This document shows positions 44,340 through 52,793 of a DNA stretch of 64,000 nucleotides, piece by piece. The first letter of the stretch is position 1; every line of letters starts with the position of its first letter. Position numbers and translations under genes: made by a program. Origin of the DNA: Acidobacterium sp049965615. Its GTDB lineage: Bacteria; Acidobacteriota; Terriglobia; Terriglobales; Acidobacteriaceae. The stretch spans positions 1 through 64,000 of the forward strand of contig JBMFWD010000003.1 of assembly GCA_049965615.1 (NCBI GenBank). The letters are read 5' to 3'. Below the pieces are notes generated by a model. It was not told where the DNA came from and searched no databases. It saw only the letters and a list, made by a program, of their open reading frames with translations.

Positions 44340-45104
44340 ATGGAGAACCATCTGTATCGACAGATTCTCGGCATTCGTTTTTTCACCGGAACTGCACGAC
44401 AGAGCGTAGAACAAATGAAGGCGCAGGGTGGACTGCTGGTGGTTCCAGCGGCACCGGCGTTGAAAGACCTGCCCACGCACAGTGCCTATCGCGAAGCCCT
44501 GCTCAATGCGGATCTGGCCATCACTGACAGCGCATTGATGGTGCTGGTATGGAACCTGCTGCACCGTGACAAGATTCGGCGCGTTTCCGGATTGGAATAC
44601 ATGCGGCGGCTGTTGCTGGAGCCCGAGGTTCGCCTGGCCGGGAATACGGTCTGGATTATGCCAAGTCCGGCAAGCGCGGAGCGAAACATGGCATGGCTGC
44701 GTTCGGAGGGCATCCTGGTTCCAGAGTCGCATGTTTATATCGCACCGATGTATCAAGGCGAAATGCAAGATCCAAAGCTGATTGCGATGCTTTCAGGTCT
44801 CCGTCCAAAGCACATTGTCGTTGCCGTTGGAGGGGGAACACAGGAGCGTCTGGGACGGTACATCAAGCAGGCCCTGGATTACCGCCCGGCGATTCACTGC
44901 ACGGGTGCGGCGATTGCGTTTCTGAGCGGTGACCAGGTTTCCATCCCGGTCTGGGCGGATCGCTGCGGGCTTGGATGGCTGCTGCGTTGCTTCTCTGACC
45001 CGCAGCGTTTTGTGCCGCGATACTGGGGAGCCCGCAAGCTGGTAGGCCTGATGGTTCGGTATCGCGATCAGATGCCGGAGACAGAAGAAATCAAGGCCGC
45101 CTGA
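44340..45104 (+). CDS. WecG/TagA/CpsF family glycosyltransferase
   Basis: 254 residues of the GT26 fold. NADLAITDSALMVLVWNLL contains the family's Asp-containing active-site region, and VAVGGGTQERLGRYIKQ and HCTGAAIAFLSG follow. Family members transfer N-acetylmannosamine-type sugars to undecaprenyl-linked carriers. There are no other polysaccharide genes beside it; murB follows at 44 nt. AAGTAGG lies 5 nt before the ATG; a GTG at 44334 is an alternative. Confidence 0.85.
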   Translation: MENHLYRQILGIRFFTGTARQSVEQMKAQGGLLVVPAAPALKDLPTHSAYREALLNADLAITDSALMVLVWNLLHRDKIRRVSGLEYMRRLLLEPEVRLAGNTVWIMPSPASAERNMAWLRSEGILVPESHVYIAPMYQGEMQDPKLIAMLSGLRPKHIVVAVGGGTQERLGRYIKQALDYRPAIHCTGAAIAFLSGDQVSIPVWADRCGLGWLLRCFSDPQRFVPRYWGARKLVGLMVRYRDQMPETEEIKAA

Positions 45105-45148
45105 TGATCTTTGGAAGAGCCGGCGCGTCATGAGATGCTGAAACCAGC

Positions 45149-46168
45149 ATGCGCTTTGAAGAGTTTGTACCGCTGGCCCCTTTTACGACCTTCCAGATTG
45201 GAGGGCCGGCCCGCTGGTTTGTCCAGGCCACAACCGAGAAAGAGATTGCAGAAGGAGTGGAGTTTGCGCATGAGTGCGGACTCCCCTTTTTTGTGCTGGG
45301 CGGAGGAAGCAACCTGCTGGTGCGCGACTCCGGGTTTCCCGGCCTGGTCATTTACGTGTGCCTGAAAGGCATCGACCAGAAGGGCGATTGCTTTGAGGTC
45401 GCGGCAGGCGAGTCGTGGGATGCGTTTGTGAGCTACGCTGTGGAACGGAATTACGCTGGCATTGAGTGCCTGGCGGGGATTCCCGGCACGGTGGGTGCTA
45501 CCCCAGTGCAGAATGTGGGCGCATACGGGCAGGAAGTGGCGGAGACGATTGTATGCCTCCGCGCATGGGATACGAAAACCAGCAAGGTTGTGGAACTGGC
45601 GGCGGCAGATTGCGGATTCGCATATCGGCAGAGCATTTTCAATGCGGCCGCGCGTGGGCGGTACATCGTAACGTCGGTGACCTATCGGTTGCGGGCAGCA
45701 GGCGAGCCGAACCTGGGCTACGCGGATCTCCGGCGGCGCTTCCCTGCCGGAAGCAAACCGGCCCTGAAGGATGTGAGCGAAGCTGTTCGCGAAATACGGC
45801 ATGGCAAGGGGATGCTCATTGTCGAGGGCGAGCCGGATTGCCGAAGCGCGGGAAGTTTTTTCAAAAATCCGGTGGTCGACACAGCGGACTATGCCCGGAT
45901 TGCCTCGCAGTCGACGGGACCGGTGCCGTCGTATCCCACAGGTGAAGGACGCGTAAAGCTCGCAGCGGCATGGCTGGTGGAGCAGGCCGGATTTCCCAGG
46001 GGATACACGATGGGACGGGCAGGCATCTCCAGCCGGCATACGCTTGCGCTCATCAATCGCGGTGGCGCGACGGCAGAGGATGTGCTGGCGCTCGCGGGGC
46101 GCATTCGCGCAAAGGTTCGGGAGCAGTTTGGAATTGAGCTGGCGATGGAACCGGTGGTGTTGGAATAG
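45149..46168 (+). CDS. murB: UDP-N-acetylenolpyruvoylglucosamine reductase
   Basis: 339 residues. FAD enzyme that reduces UDP-GlcNAc-enolpyruvate to UDP-MurNAc in peptidoglycan synthesis. The FAD-binding region is FFVLGGGSNLLVRDSG and GIPGTVGATPVQNVGAYG; the catalytic Ser is in SAGSFFKNPVV; the C-terminus SSRHTLALINRGGATAEDVLALA is typical. It is separated from the main mur cluster and follows a WecG-type gene. Confidence 0.95.
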   Translation: MRFEEFVPLAPFTTFQIGGPARWFVQATTEKEIAEGVEFAHECGLPFFVLGGGSNLLVRDSGFPGLVIYVCLKGIDQKGDCFEVAAGESWDAFVSYAVERNYAGIECLAGIPGTVGATPVQNVGAYGQEVAETIVCLRAWDTKTSKVVELAAADCGFAYRQSIFNAAARGRYIVTSVTYRLRAAGEPNLGYADLRRRFPAGSKPALKDVSEAVREIRHGKGMLIVEGEPDCRSAGSFFKNPVVDTADYARIASQSTGPVPSYPTGEGRVKLAAAWLVEQAGFPRGYTMGRAGISSRHTLALINRGGATAEDVLALAGRIRAKVREQFGIELAMEPVVLE

Positions 46169-46177
46169 CCGTCAGGT

Positions 46178-48655
46178 TTACATCAGGTGCACGGCGTCCA
46201 CGTCAATGGTGAGGTTGCTTGGCGGGATGCCGAGTTCTTCTGCGTGATGACGAACGAGGCGCAGCACACGCTGGAGCGACTGCCTTGATTGCGCTTTGAG
46301 CAGCAGATGCATGCGGTGCATGCGCTTGATGCGCGCAATGGGCGCGGTGGCGGGACCGAGGACGCGAACATCTTCGAACTCGGCAGCATGGAACCAGCGG
46401 CCCATGGCCGAAGCCCAGGCGGTGAGCTGGCCAAAGTCCTCGCTTTGTAAAACGATGTTCGTGATAGCGGCAAAGGGCGGGTAGCGCATCCAGCGGCGGT
46501 ACTTCATTTCGCGCTCGGCAAAGCTATGGAAGTCGTGCCGCTGGGCTGCATCGATGGCGTAGTGCTCGGGATAGTAGGTTTGCACGATAACCCTGCCGGG
46601 CAGCTCGCCGCGTCCTGCGCGGCCAGCCACCTGCGTAAGGAGCTGGAAGGTGCGCTCGGCAGCGCGGAAATCCGGAAGACCGAGTGCGTGATCGGCGCCG
46701 ACCACGCCGACCAGCGTGACGCCGTGAATGTCGTGGCCCTTGGCAATCATCTGCGTGCCCACGAGGAGATTGATCTCCCCGGCGTGGAGTTTCGCGAGCA
46801 GGCGCTCCATGTCGTGACGACCGCGCACGGTATCGCGGTCCATGCGGCCGATGCGCGCCGAAGGAAAGATTTCCTGCAGGCGCTCTTCCCCCTGCTGCGA
46901 GCCTGCGCCCAGAAAATAGAGATGCTCACTGTCGCACTTGGGGCAAAGCTTCGGAATGGGTCTTTTGTAACCACAATAGTGACATTCCAGCCGCTGGCCG
47001 GCGGGAGCGGGTTCGTCGGGTGTGAGGACGGCCTTGTGATAGGTGAGCGAAATGGAGCAGTTTTCGCACTGAAGCTTTTCTCCGCAGGCGCGGCAGAGCA
47101 CGACAAAGGAATAACCGCGCCGGTTGAGCAGGACGATGGCCTGCTCGCCGCGATCGAGCGCAGCCTGGGTCTGGTCAATGAGCGTACGGGAGAATAGCTG
47201 CTCGGCGCCGGTCTCCTGGAATTCGCGGCGCATGTCGATGAGTTCCACCTCCGGCATGGGGCGCTGGTGGACGCGCTCGTGCAGTTCAATGCGGGCGTAC
47301 TTCCCTTCCGACGCGTTGTGCCAGCTTTCGAGCGAGGGAGTCGCCGAACCCATCACGACGGTTGCTCCAGCCAGCTTGGCACGCATCACGGCGGTGTCGC
47401 GGGCGTGGTAGCGCGGGGTGGATTCCTGCTTGTAGCTGCCGTCGTGCTCCTCATCAACGAGGATGAGCCCGAGGTCTTCCACCGGAGCAAAGATGGCGGA
47501 GCGCGTGCCGACCACCACGCGCGCCTCTCGGCGGCGGATGCGATGCCACTGCTCGGCGCGCTCTTCGGGAAGCAATGCGGAGTGAAGCAGTGCGACTTCC
47601 TTACCGAAGGTGCGATGGAGCTGCGCGGCCATTTGCGGGGTGAGGCCGATTTCAGGAACGAGAAGAATGGAGGACTTGCCGCGCTGGAGCGCGTGCTGCA
47701 TGGCAGCAAGATAGACGGCGGTTTTGCCGGACCCGGTGACGCCGTGGAGCAGGTGCGGACGAAAGCCGCCTTCCTCTACCGCGTCCGTGATCTGAGCGAG
47801 AGCCTTGATCTGGGCAGCGTTAAGCGTGAAGGCGGGTCGCTCGCGCAGCGTGAGGCCGGAGACAAGAAACTCCACAGCCTGATCTTCCACCAGAACCAGG
47901 CCACGGCGGACGAGAGTGCCGAGCGTCGAGTCCGGCACCTCCAACTCGCTCAACTGCGGCACGGGAATGCCGGTCTCGACTCCGGCCAGCGCGGCGAGAA
48001 TGGTCTGTTGATTCGCGTTGAGCTTTGGCAGGCGGGTTTCGCCGTCGAGCGTTTGCGCAAGACGGGCCACGCGAATGGTGCGGCGCGCGGCGCGTGCTTC
48101 CGCTTCGGTTTCCCGTGCCAGCCAGCGCTTGCGCAGCATGCCACGCAGCAGGTCTGCGGTAGCTCCGGTTCTGGAGCGGATGGTGGAGGCGCGGGCCGGC
48201 TCGCCGGATTCGAGATAGTTGAGCACGGCGTATTCCTGGTCCTGCTGCTCGGCGCTCAAACGTGAGCGCCTCGATGAGCCTTGTTGCGCTCCGGCGAAGA
48301 GCGCTTCGCGGCCTGTGTCCGTGATGCGGAAAAGCACCTGTCGGCGAACCTCCGCCATGAGCGGCAGCATGGCGCGCAGCACCTCGCCAATGGGCGCGAG
48401 GTAATACTGGGAGATCCAGCGGGCCAGGTCAAGCAGTTGCGGAGAAAGCAGGCTTTGCTCATCCATGACCATGAGCAGCGACCTGGCGGCGACGGGAGGC
48501 GGCTCGTCATGCAGCCGCATGACGATGCCGGAGAGCTTTTCATTGCGAAATGGAACGAGGACGCGTGCGCCCACTTGCGGAGTGTGCTCGCCGGTGGCGT
48601 AAGTGAAGACACGATCGAGCGGGACCGGCAGCGCAACGTCACAAAAGGCCGGCAT
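46178..48655 (-). CDS. priA: Primosomal protein N' (PriA helicase)
   Basis: 825 residues. Replication-restart helicase. Walker A GVTGSGKT and DEEHD box (LVDEEHDGSYKQ), zinc-binding Cys pairs CRACGEKLQCENC and CHYCGYKRPIPKLCPKC, and helicase motifs GTQMIAKGHD and TQVAGRAGRG. The N-terminal DNA-binding domain (PLDRVFTYATGEHTPQVGARVLVPFRN) is complete. The start at 48655 lies 5 nt after the udg stop, so it is the last gene of the block. It converges on murB with a 9-nt gap. Confidence 0.95.
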   Translation of the reverse strand: MPAFCDVALPVPLDRVFTYATGEHTPQVGARVLVPFRNEKLSGIVMRLHDEPPPVAARSLLMVMDEQSLLSPQLLDLARWISQYYLAPIGEVLRAMLPLMAEVRRQVLFRITDTGREALFAGAQQGSSRRSRLSAEQQDQEYAVLNYLESGEPARASTIRSRTGATADLLRGMLRKRWLARETEAEARAARRTIRVARLAQTLDGETRLPKLNANQQTILAALAGVETGIPVPQLSELEVPDSTLGTLVRRGLVLVEDQAVEFLVSGLTLRERPAFTLNAAQIKALAQITDAVEEGGFRPHLLHGVTGSGKTAVYLAAMQHALQRGKSSILLVPEIGLTPQMAAQLHRTFGKEVALLHSALLPEERAEQWHRIRRREARVVVGTRSAIFAPVEDLGLILVDEEHDGSYKQESTPRYHARDTAVMRAKLAGATVVMGSATPSLESWHNASEGKYARIELHERVHQRPMPEVELIDMRREFQETGAEQLFSRTLIDQTQAALDRGEQAIVLLNRRGYSFVVLCRACGEKLQCENCSISLTYHKAVLTPDEPAPAGQRLECHYCGYKRPIPKLCPKCDSEHLYFLGAGSQQGEERLQEIFPSARIGRMDRDTVRGRHDMERLLAKLHAGEINLLVGTQMIAKGHDIHGVTLVGVVGADHALGLPDFRAAERTFQLLTQVAGRAGRGELPGRVIVQTYYPEHYAIDAAQRHDFHSFAEREMKYRRWMRYPPFAAITNIVLQSEDFGQLTAWASAMGRWFHAAEFEDVRVLGPATAPIARIKRMHRMHLLLKAQSRQSLQRVLRLVRHHAEELGIPPSNLTIDVDAVHLM

Positions 48656-48660
48656 GGAGA

Positions 48661-49482
48661 CTAGTCCCCTGCCGGTTTGGCAGGTTTGAGGCCGAGCTCG
48701 CGCATGGCGATCTGGAGATCGATCCATGCTTCCTTTTTCTGGCGCGGGTCGCGAAGCAGGAATGCGGGGTGATAGGTGATGATGAGCTTGCGGTTGTGCG
48801 CCATGTGAATGCGGCCGCGCAGCGAGGCGAGCGATCCCTTGATGCCCAGCAGGTAGGTGGCGGCAGTGGCGCCGAGGGCAACGATGACTTCCGGCTGAAC
48901 AATCTCAATCTGGCGCAGCAGGAATGGCGAGCAGGTGCGGGCCTCTTCCGGCTCGGGCGTGCGATTTTGCGGCGGGCGGCACTTGACGATGTTGGCGATA
49001 TAAACCTGCTCGCGCTGGAGGCCCATGGCGACGATCATGTTATTGAGCAGTTGACCGGCCCGGCCCACGAAAGGCAATCCCTGCGCATCTTCGTCCGCGC
49101 CAGGGCCTTCGCCAACGAACATGAGGCGCGCGTGAGGGTCGCCGTCTCCAAAGACGATCGTGTGGCGGCCCTGGAAGGCGAGCGCGCAGCGAGTGCAGTC
49201 TCCGATATCTTCGCGGAGCAGTTGGAGCGCCTGGGCGCGATCTTTGGGGGCGGCGGGGCGGGCGGCTCGCGGAGACAAATCAGGACTCTCGCTTTCTGTA
49301 ACAGATGCGGCTACGTAGGACGGTGGGGCATCGGCGCACGGCGGCTCAGCGGCGGCATCGACTACTTCCGCAGTGGCAAGCGGCTCGCCGCGCCGGTAGA
49401 AGTCGTAGATGCCGAGGTCGCGATAGTAACGGAGCCGAGCTTCGACCGACGCCGCAACCTCGGGGTTGAGACGCGCGGTCAT
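48661..49482 (-). CDS. Type-4 uracil-DNA glycosylase
   Basis: 273 residues. Removes uracil from DNA. The catalytic motif GEGPGADED (124-132), the HPAFLL motif (238-243), and four Cys that bind a 4Fe-4S cluster (Cys96, Cys99, Cys168 and Cys184) identify a family-4 UDG. An N-terminal extension of about 85 residues precedes the catalytic domain, longer than the family norm (about 200). Its start overlaps the coaBC end by 4 nt (ATGA), so it is translationally coupled to it. Confidence 0.9.
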   Translation of the reverse strand: MTARLNPEVAASVEARLRYYRDLGIYDFYRRGEPLATAEVVDAAAEPPCADAPPSYVAASVTESESPDLSPRAARPAAPKDRAQALQLLREDIGDCTRCALAFQGRHTIVFGDGDPHARLMFVGEGPGADEDAQGLPFVGRAGQLLNNMIVAMGLQREQVYIANIVKCRPPQNRTPEPEEARTCSPFLLRQIEIVQPEVIVALGATAATYLLGIKGSLASLRGRIHMAHNRKLIITYHPAFLLRDPRQKKEAWIDLQIAMRELGLKPAKPAGD

Positions 49483-50711
49483 AGGCTCGATGGCTCCTCT
49501 GCAACGATGAGGCGCGGGCGGCGCAGTACGAGAACTTCATCGAGGATGCGATGGGCGAGTTCGCGCTTGGTCATCTCCGGCATGTCAATCGCCTTGGTGC
49601 GGGTGAGGAAGGTGGCGGCATTGTTATCGGAGTCAAAGCCGATGCCTTCGCGCGAGACATCGTTCATCACGATGGCATCCGCGCTTTTGCGCAGCAGCTT
49701 TTCGCGGCCCTGGTTGACAGCATCCTCGGTTTCCGCCGCAAAGCCGATGACCAGCGCGCCGGCCGGCTTTTTGGATGCGACTTCCGCGAGGATGTCCTCT
49801 GTAGGTTCAAACTCAACGGTGAGCGGGCCGGAGCGCTTCATCTTTTGCGCCTCGCGCACGCGGGGGCGATAGTCGGCTACGGCGGCGGCCTTGATGATGA
49901 GCGTGGAGCCGGGCAGATGCTTCATCACCGCCTCGCGCATTTCGCTGGTGGTGACTACGGGAACCATTTCCACTCCGGCGGGAACACGGAGTGCGGTGGG
50001 AGCGCTCACCAGAATGACACGCGCACCGCGCCGCCTTGCCGCCTCTGCCAGCGCGTAACCCATTTTGCCGCTCGACCGGTTGCCGAGGAACCGCACAGGG
50101 TCGAGTGCTTCCCGCGTACCACCGGCGGTGACGAGCACGGTCTCTCCGGAAAGATCGTGAGCAAAGCGCAAATGATTGAGGACCTCGGCCACGATGGCTT
50201 CCGTGTCGGCGAGGCGTCCATCGCCGGTCATGCCGCAGGCCAGGTATCCGCTGTCCGGCGGGATGATGGTGACGCCGCGCGACTCGAGGGTGGCGACATT
50301 CGCCCGGGTGGCAGGATGCTGCCACATGTTCACATTCATGGCCGGGGCAACGATCACGGGAGCGTTGGTGGCCAGGTACATGGTGCTCAGGAAATCGTCC
50401 GCGATGCCGTTGGCGAATCTGGCGAGCGTGTTGGCGGTGGCGGGAGCCACAACCAGCGCGTCTGTTGTAATGGCGGCGTCGATGTGCTCGATGGCGGAGG
50501 CAAGCTCTTCTGTGCCAGATTCCGGTTCCGTCCAGAGGCTGGTGAGGACTTTTTTACCGGTCAGCGAGGCGAAGGTGAGGGGCTGGACAAACCGCTGGGC
50601 AGCCTCGGTCATGACCACCTGCACGTCAAAGGCCTGTTTTTGCAGCGCACGAACCAATTCGGCGCTCTTGTAGGCTGAAATACCGCCGCAGACGCCAACA
50701 GTGACTTTCAT
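49479..50711 (-). CDS. coaBC: Bifunctional phosphopantothenoylcysteine decarboxylase / synthetase
   Basis: 410 residues. CoaC flavoprotein half (1-about 185) with PAMNVNMW and the substrate-clamp Cys in GYLACGMTGDGR; CoaB synthetase half with NRSSGKMGYALAEAA and KMKRSG. It makes phosphopantetheine precursors for coenzyme A. It sits directly after rpoZ, in the order gmk-rpoZ-coaBC-priA found across many bacteria. Confidence 0.95.
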   Translation of the reverse strand: MKVTVGVCGGISAYKSAELVRALQKQAFDVQVVMTEAAQRFVQPLTFASLTGKKVLTSLWTEPESGTEELASAIEHIDAAITTDALVVAPATANTLARFANGIADDFLSTMYLATNAPVIVAPAMNVNMWQHPATRANVATLESRGVTIIPPDSGYLACGMTGDGRLADTEAIVAEVLNHLRFAHDLSGETVLVTAGGTREALDPVRFLGNRSSGKMGYALAEAARRRGARVILVSAPTALRVPAGVEMVPVVTTSEMREAVMKHLPGSTLIIKAAAVADYRPRVREAQKMKRSGPLTVEFEPTEDILAEVASKKPAGALVIGFAAETEDAVNQGREKLLRKSADAIVMNDVSREGIGFDSDNNAATFLTRTKAIDMPEMTKRELAHRILDEVLVLRRPRLIVAEEPSSL

Positions 50712-50725
50712 GGGAATGATTTTAC

Positions 50726-50749
50726 GCTGCCCGGAAGCCTCCGGGCAGC
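50726..50749 (-). repeat. Perfect inverted repeat between rpoZ and coaBC
   Basis: A 9-bp GC stem (GCTGCCCGG / CCGGGCAGC) with a 6-nt loop. There is no T-run on the minus side (GTAAAATC), so it is not a normal terminator; it may be a processing site or an attenuator. Confidence 0.4.
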
Positions 50750-50767
50750 CGGGGGAATGCGGTGAGG

Positions 50768-51001
50768 CTAAGAGTGAGGAGCGAAGCGCGGTACGGCGTC
50801 GGATTCAATGTAAGGACTGGTGCGCTGCCTGCCGCGCACATAACCGACGAGGCCCGCCTTGATCTCTTCCTGCGCCACTTTGTAGGGTTTGCTGGTGCGG
50901 CTGCTCAAAAGGGGCTGAGAACCCTGCTGCAACTGGCGCGCACGCCGGGCCGCAACCAAAACGTAACGGTAATTGCTGTCAAATTCACGTTCCACTGCCA
51001 T
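50768..51001 (-). CDS. rpoZ: RNA polymerase omega subunit
   Basis: 77 residues. EREFDSNYRYVLVAARRARQLQQG and RTSKPYKVAQEEIKAGLVGY match omega, which aids RNA polymerase assembly and binds ppGpp in some bacteria. The ATG at 51001 has GAGGTG 7 nt upstream; upstream in-frame Met codons would add residues with no family counterpart. It lies between gmk and coaBC in a widely conserved order. Confidence 0.85.
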   Translation of the reverse strand: MAVEREFDSNYRYVLVAARRARQLQQGSQPLLSSRTSKPYKVAQEEIKAGLVGYVRGRQRTSPYIESDAVPRFAPHS

Positions 51002-51081
51002 CCAGATGCACCTCATTTCAGGCTTCCCCATACGGGGACAAACCAACTTGCGCCCATGATGCTGCGAAGTGAGGCGGCACG

Positions 51082-51813
51082 TCAACCAGGAAATGCTGAA
51101 ATCTGGGCCGTCTCCGGCGAGAAAGGTACACCAAAGGCACCAAGCACGGGCCGTAGTCGTTCCGCCGAACGGGAGACGCGGCAGCTTTCCGCAATGGCCA
51201 GAACCTTTTGCACCCCGGGGCGACTCAGGTCGTCTCCGTCGTGGAGGTAGCGCTCGGCCTTGACAATGGCGGAAAGCTCATCGACGGCGCGTTCCAGAAC
51301 ATCGTTCACGAGAACGTATTTGTACTTGTGATAGTTTTCGATCTCGTGCCGGGCCTTGGCGAGGCGGCGCTCAATCACCGAATCTTCGACCTTGCCCTCG
51401 GCGCGGCTGCGGTTGGTGAGGCGCATCTTGAGCACATCCGGCGTGGGCGGCAGGATAAAGATGGAGATGGCCTCCGGGACGCGCTGGTGTACCTGCACTG
51501 CGCCCTGCACGTCAATATCGAGCAACAAATCGCGGCCGTGAGCAAAGGATTCCGTCAAGGCAGAGCGGGCCGTGCCGTAGTAGTTGCCGAAGACTTCGGC
51601 GTACTCCAGCAGCTCATCTTCGGCGATCATCGCCTCGAACTGCTGCCGCGATACAAAGTGGTATTCGCGGCCATCCTCCTCTGAGCCGCGTGGTGCGCGG
51701 GTGGTGTAGGAGACGGAAAAATCCAGGTTCCTTTCTACCGAGCGCAGCTCATGCACAAGCGTGGACTTACCTGATCCGGAAGGGGCGGAAATGATGAAAA
51801 GAAGGCCTGCCAA
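51082..51813 (-). CDS. gmk: Guanylate kinase
   Basis: 243 residues, longer than the usual 205 because of a C-terminal extension of about 40 residues. GMP to GDP phosphorylation. P-loop SAPSGSGKST (9-18), GMP-binding SYTTRAPRGSEEDGREYHFVS, and the lid RSRAEGKVEDSVIERRLAKA. It lies between yicC and rpoZ with short gaps. Confidence 0.94.
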   Translation of the reverse strand: MAGLLFIISAPSGSGKSTLVHELRSVERNLDFSVSYTTRAPRGSEEDGREYHFVSRQQFEAMIAEDELLEYAEVFGNYYGTARSALTESFAHGRDLLLDIDVQGAVQVHQRVPEAISIFILPPTPDVLKMRLTNRSRAEGKVEDSVIERRLAKARHEIENYHKYKYVLVNDVLERAVDELSAIVKAERYLHDGDDLSRPGVQKVLAIAESCRVSRSAERLRPVLGAFGVPFSPETAQISAFPG

Positions 51814-51860
51814 TCTGGTTCTTTCTCCTGGGGGAATGGCTTGTCTGCTATGCCCTGACT

Positions 51861-52793
51861 TTACTGAAGATTCTGCACCTGTTCGCGCGCTTTTTCGATC
51901 TCTGATTTGATCGAAAGGCCGATTTCGGTAATCTGCGAGCCCTTTCCTGCAACGCCGCTGGTTTTTGAGAGCAGGGTGTTGGCCTCGCGGTTCATCTCCT
52001 GCAACAGGAAGTCGAGCTTCTTGCCGACTTCGCCGCCCGTATCGAGCAGGCCGTGAAAGTGTGCGATATGGGCTCGCATGCGGACGAGTTCCTCGTCAAT
52101 GCTGCTGCGCTCGGCCAGCAGTGCGGCCTCCTGCAGAAGGCGGTTTTCATCCACCGCGCCGCCGATCATCCTGCTCATGCGCTGTTGGAGCTTTTCAAAA
52201 TAGGCCTGCTGAACGTCTTCTCGAAAACCGGCAACCTGCTCGACGGCTGCGGCGAGACGATCAAGGCCGGCCTTCAGATCCGTCCGGAGGGCAGCACCCT
52301 CGTGTGTGCGCATTACATTGAGGGCTTCCACAATGGCGTCGATCTGCGCGAGGACAGCGGCTTCGATGACTTCCGGCGCTTCTTCCGAGCGAGTGTCCTG
52401 GTTGATGACGCCGGGGAGGCGGAAGATTTCGTTGAGGTCTGGCTCGCCGGCAATATTGAGCTCGACAGCGGCAGTACGAAAGGCCTTCACATAGGCAGCG
52501 AGGCGCGCGGCGTCGTAGTCCACGCGATCGGTGGCCGTGCGCGAGAGATTCAGCGTCACGTCAACGTGGCCGCGGGCGATCTTTTCCTTGAGCACCTGGC
52601 GAAGCTTGATTTCGAGACCATCGAGGCCGTTGGGCAGGCGCAGGTTAAGGTCCAGGAATCGATGATTGACACTCTTGATGGAAAGGTTGAAGGCGAGACC
52701 TTCCGAGATGCTTCCTTCCACGCGGGCGAAACCGGTCATGGACATGACGGGAGACGTAGCAGCATCTGATACAGAAGACGGAGTTTCATTCAT
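51861..52793 (-). CDS. YicC family endoribonuclease-like protein
   Basis: 310 residues, matching YicC in length. N-terminal MSMTGFARVEG and SVNHRFLDLNLRLP, and C-terminal KKLDFLLQEMNREANTLLSKT are the family signatures. YicC proteins are ribonucleases that act on small RNAs in E. coli. The start overlaps the msbA stop by 4 nt (ATGA), an unusual pairing of an RNase-family gene with a lipid exporter gene. Confidence 0.9.
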   Translation of the reverse strand: MNETPSSVSDAATSPVMSMTGFARVEGSISEGLAFNLSIKSVNHRFLDLNLRLPNGLDGLEIKLRQVLKEKIARGHVDVTLNLSRTATDRVDYDAARLAAYVKAFRTAAVELNIAGEPDLNEIFRLPGVINQDTRSEEAPEVIEAAVLAQIDAIVEALNVMRTHEGAALRTDLKAGLDRLAAAVEQVAGFREDVQQAYFEKLQQRMSRMIGGAVDENRLLQEAALLAERSSIDEELVRMRAHIAHFHGLLDTGGEVGKKLDFLLQEMNREANTLLSKTSGVAGKGSQITEIGLSIKSEIEKAREQVQNLQ

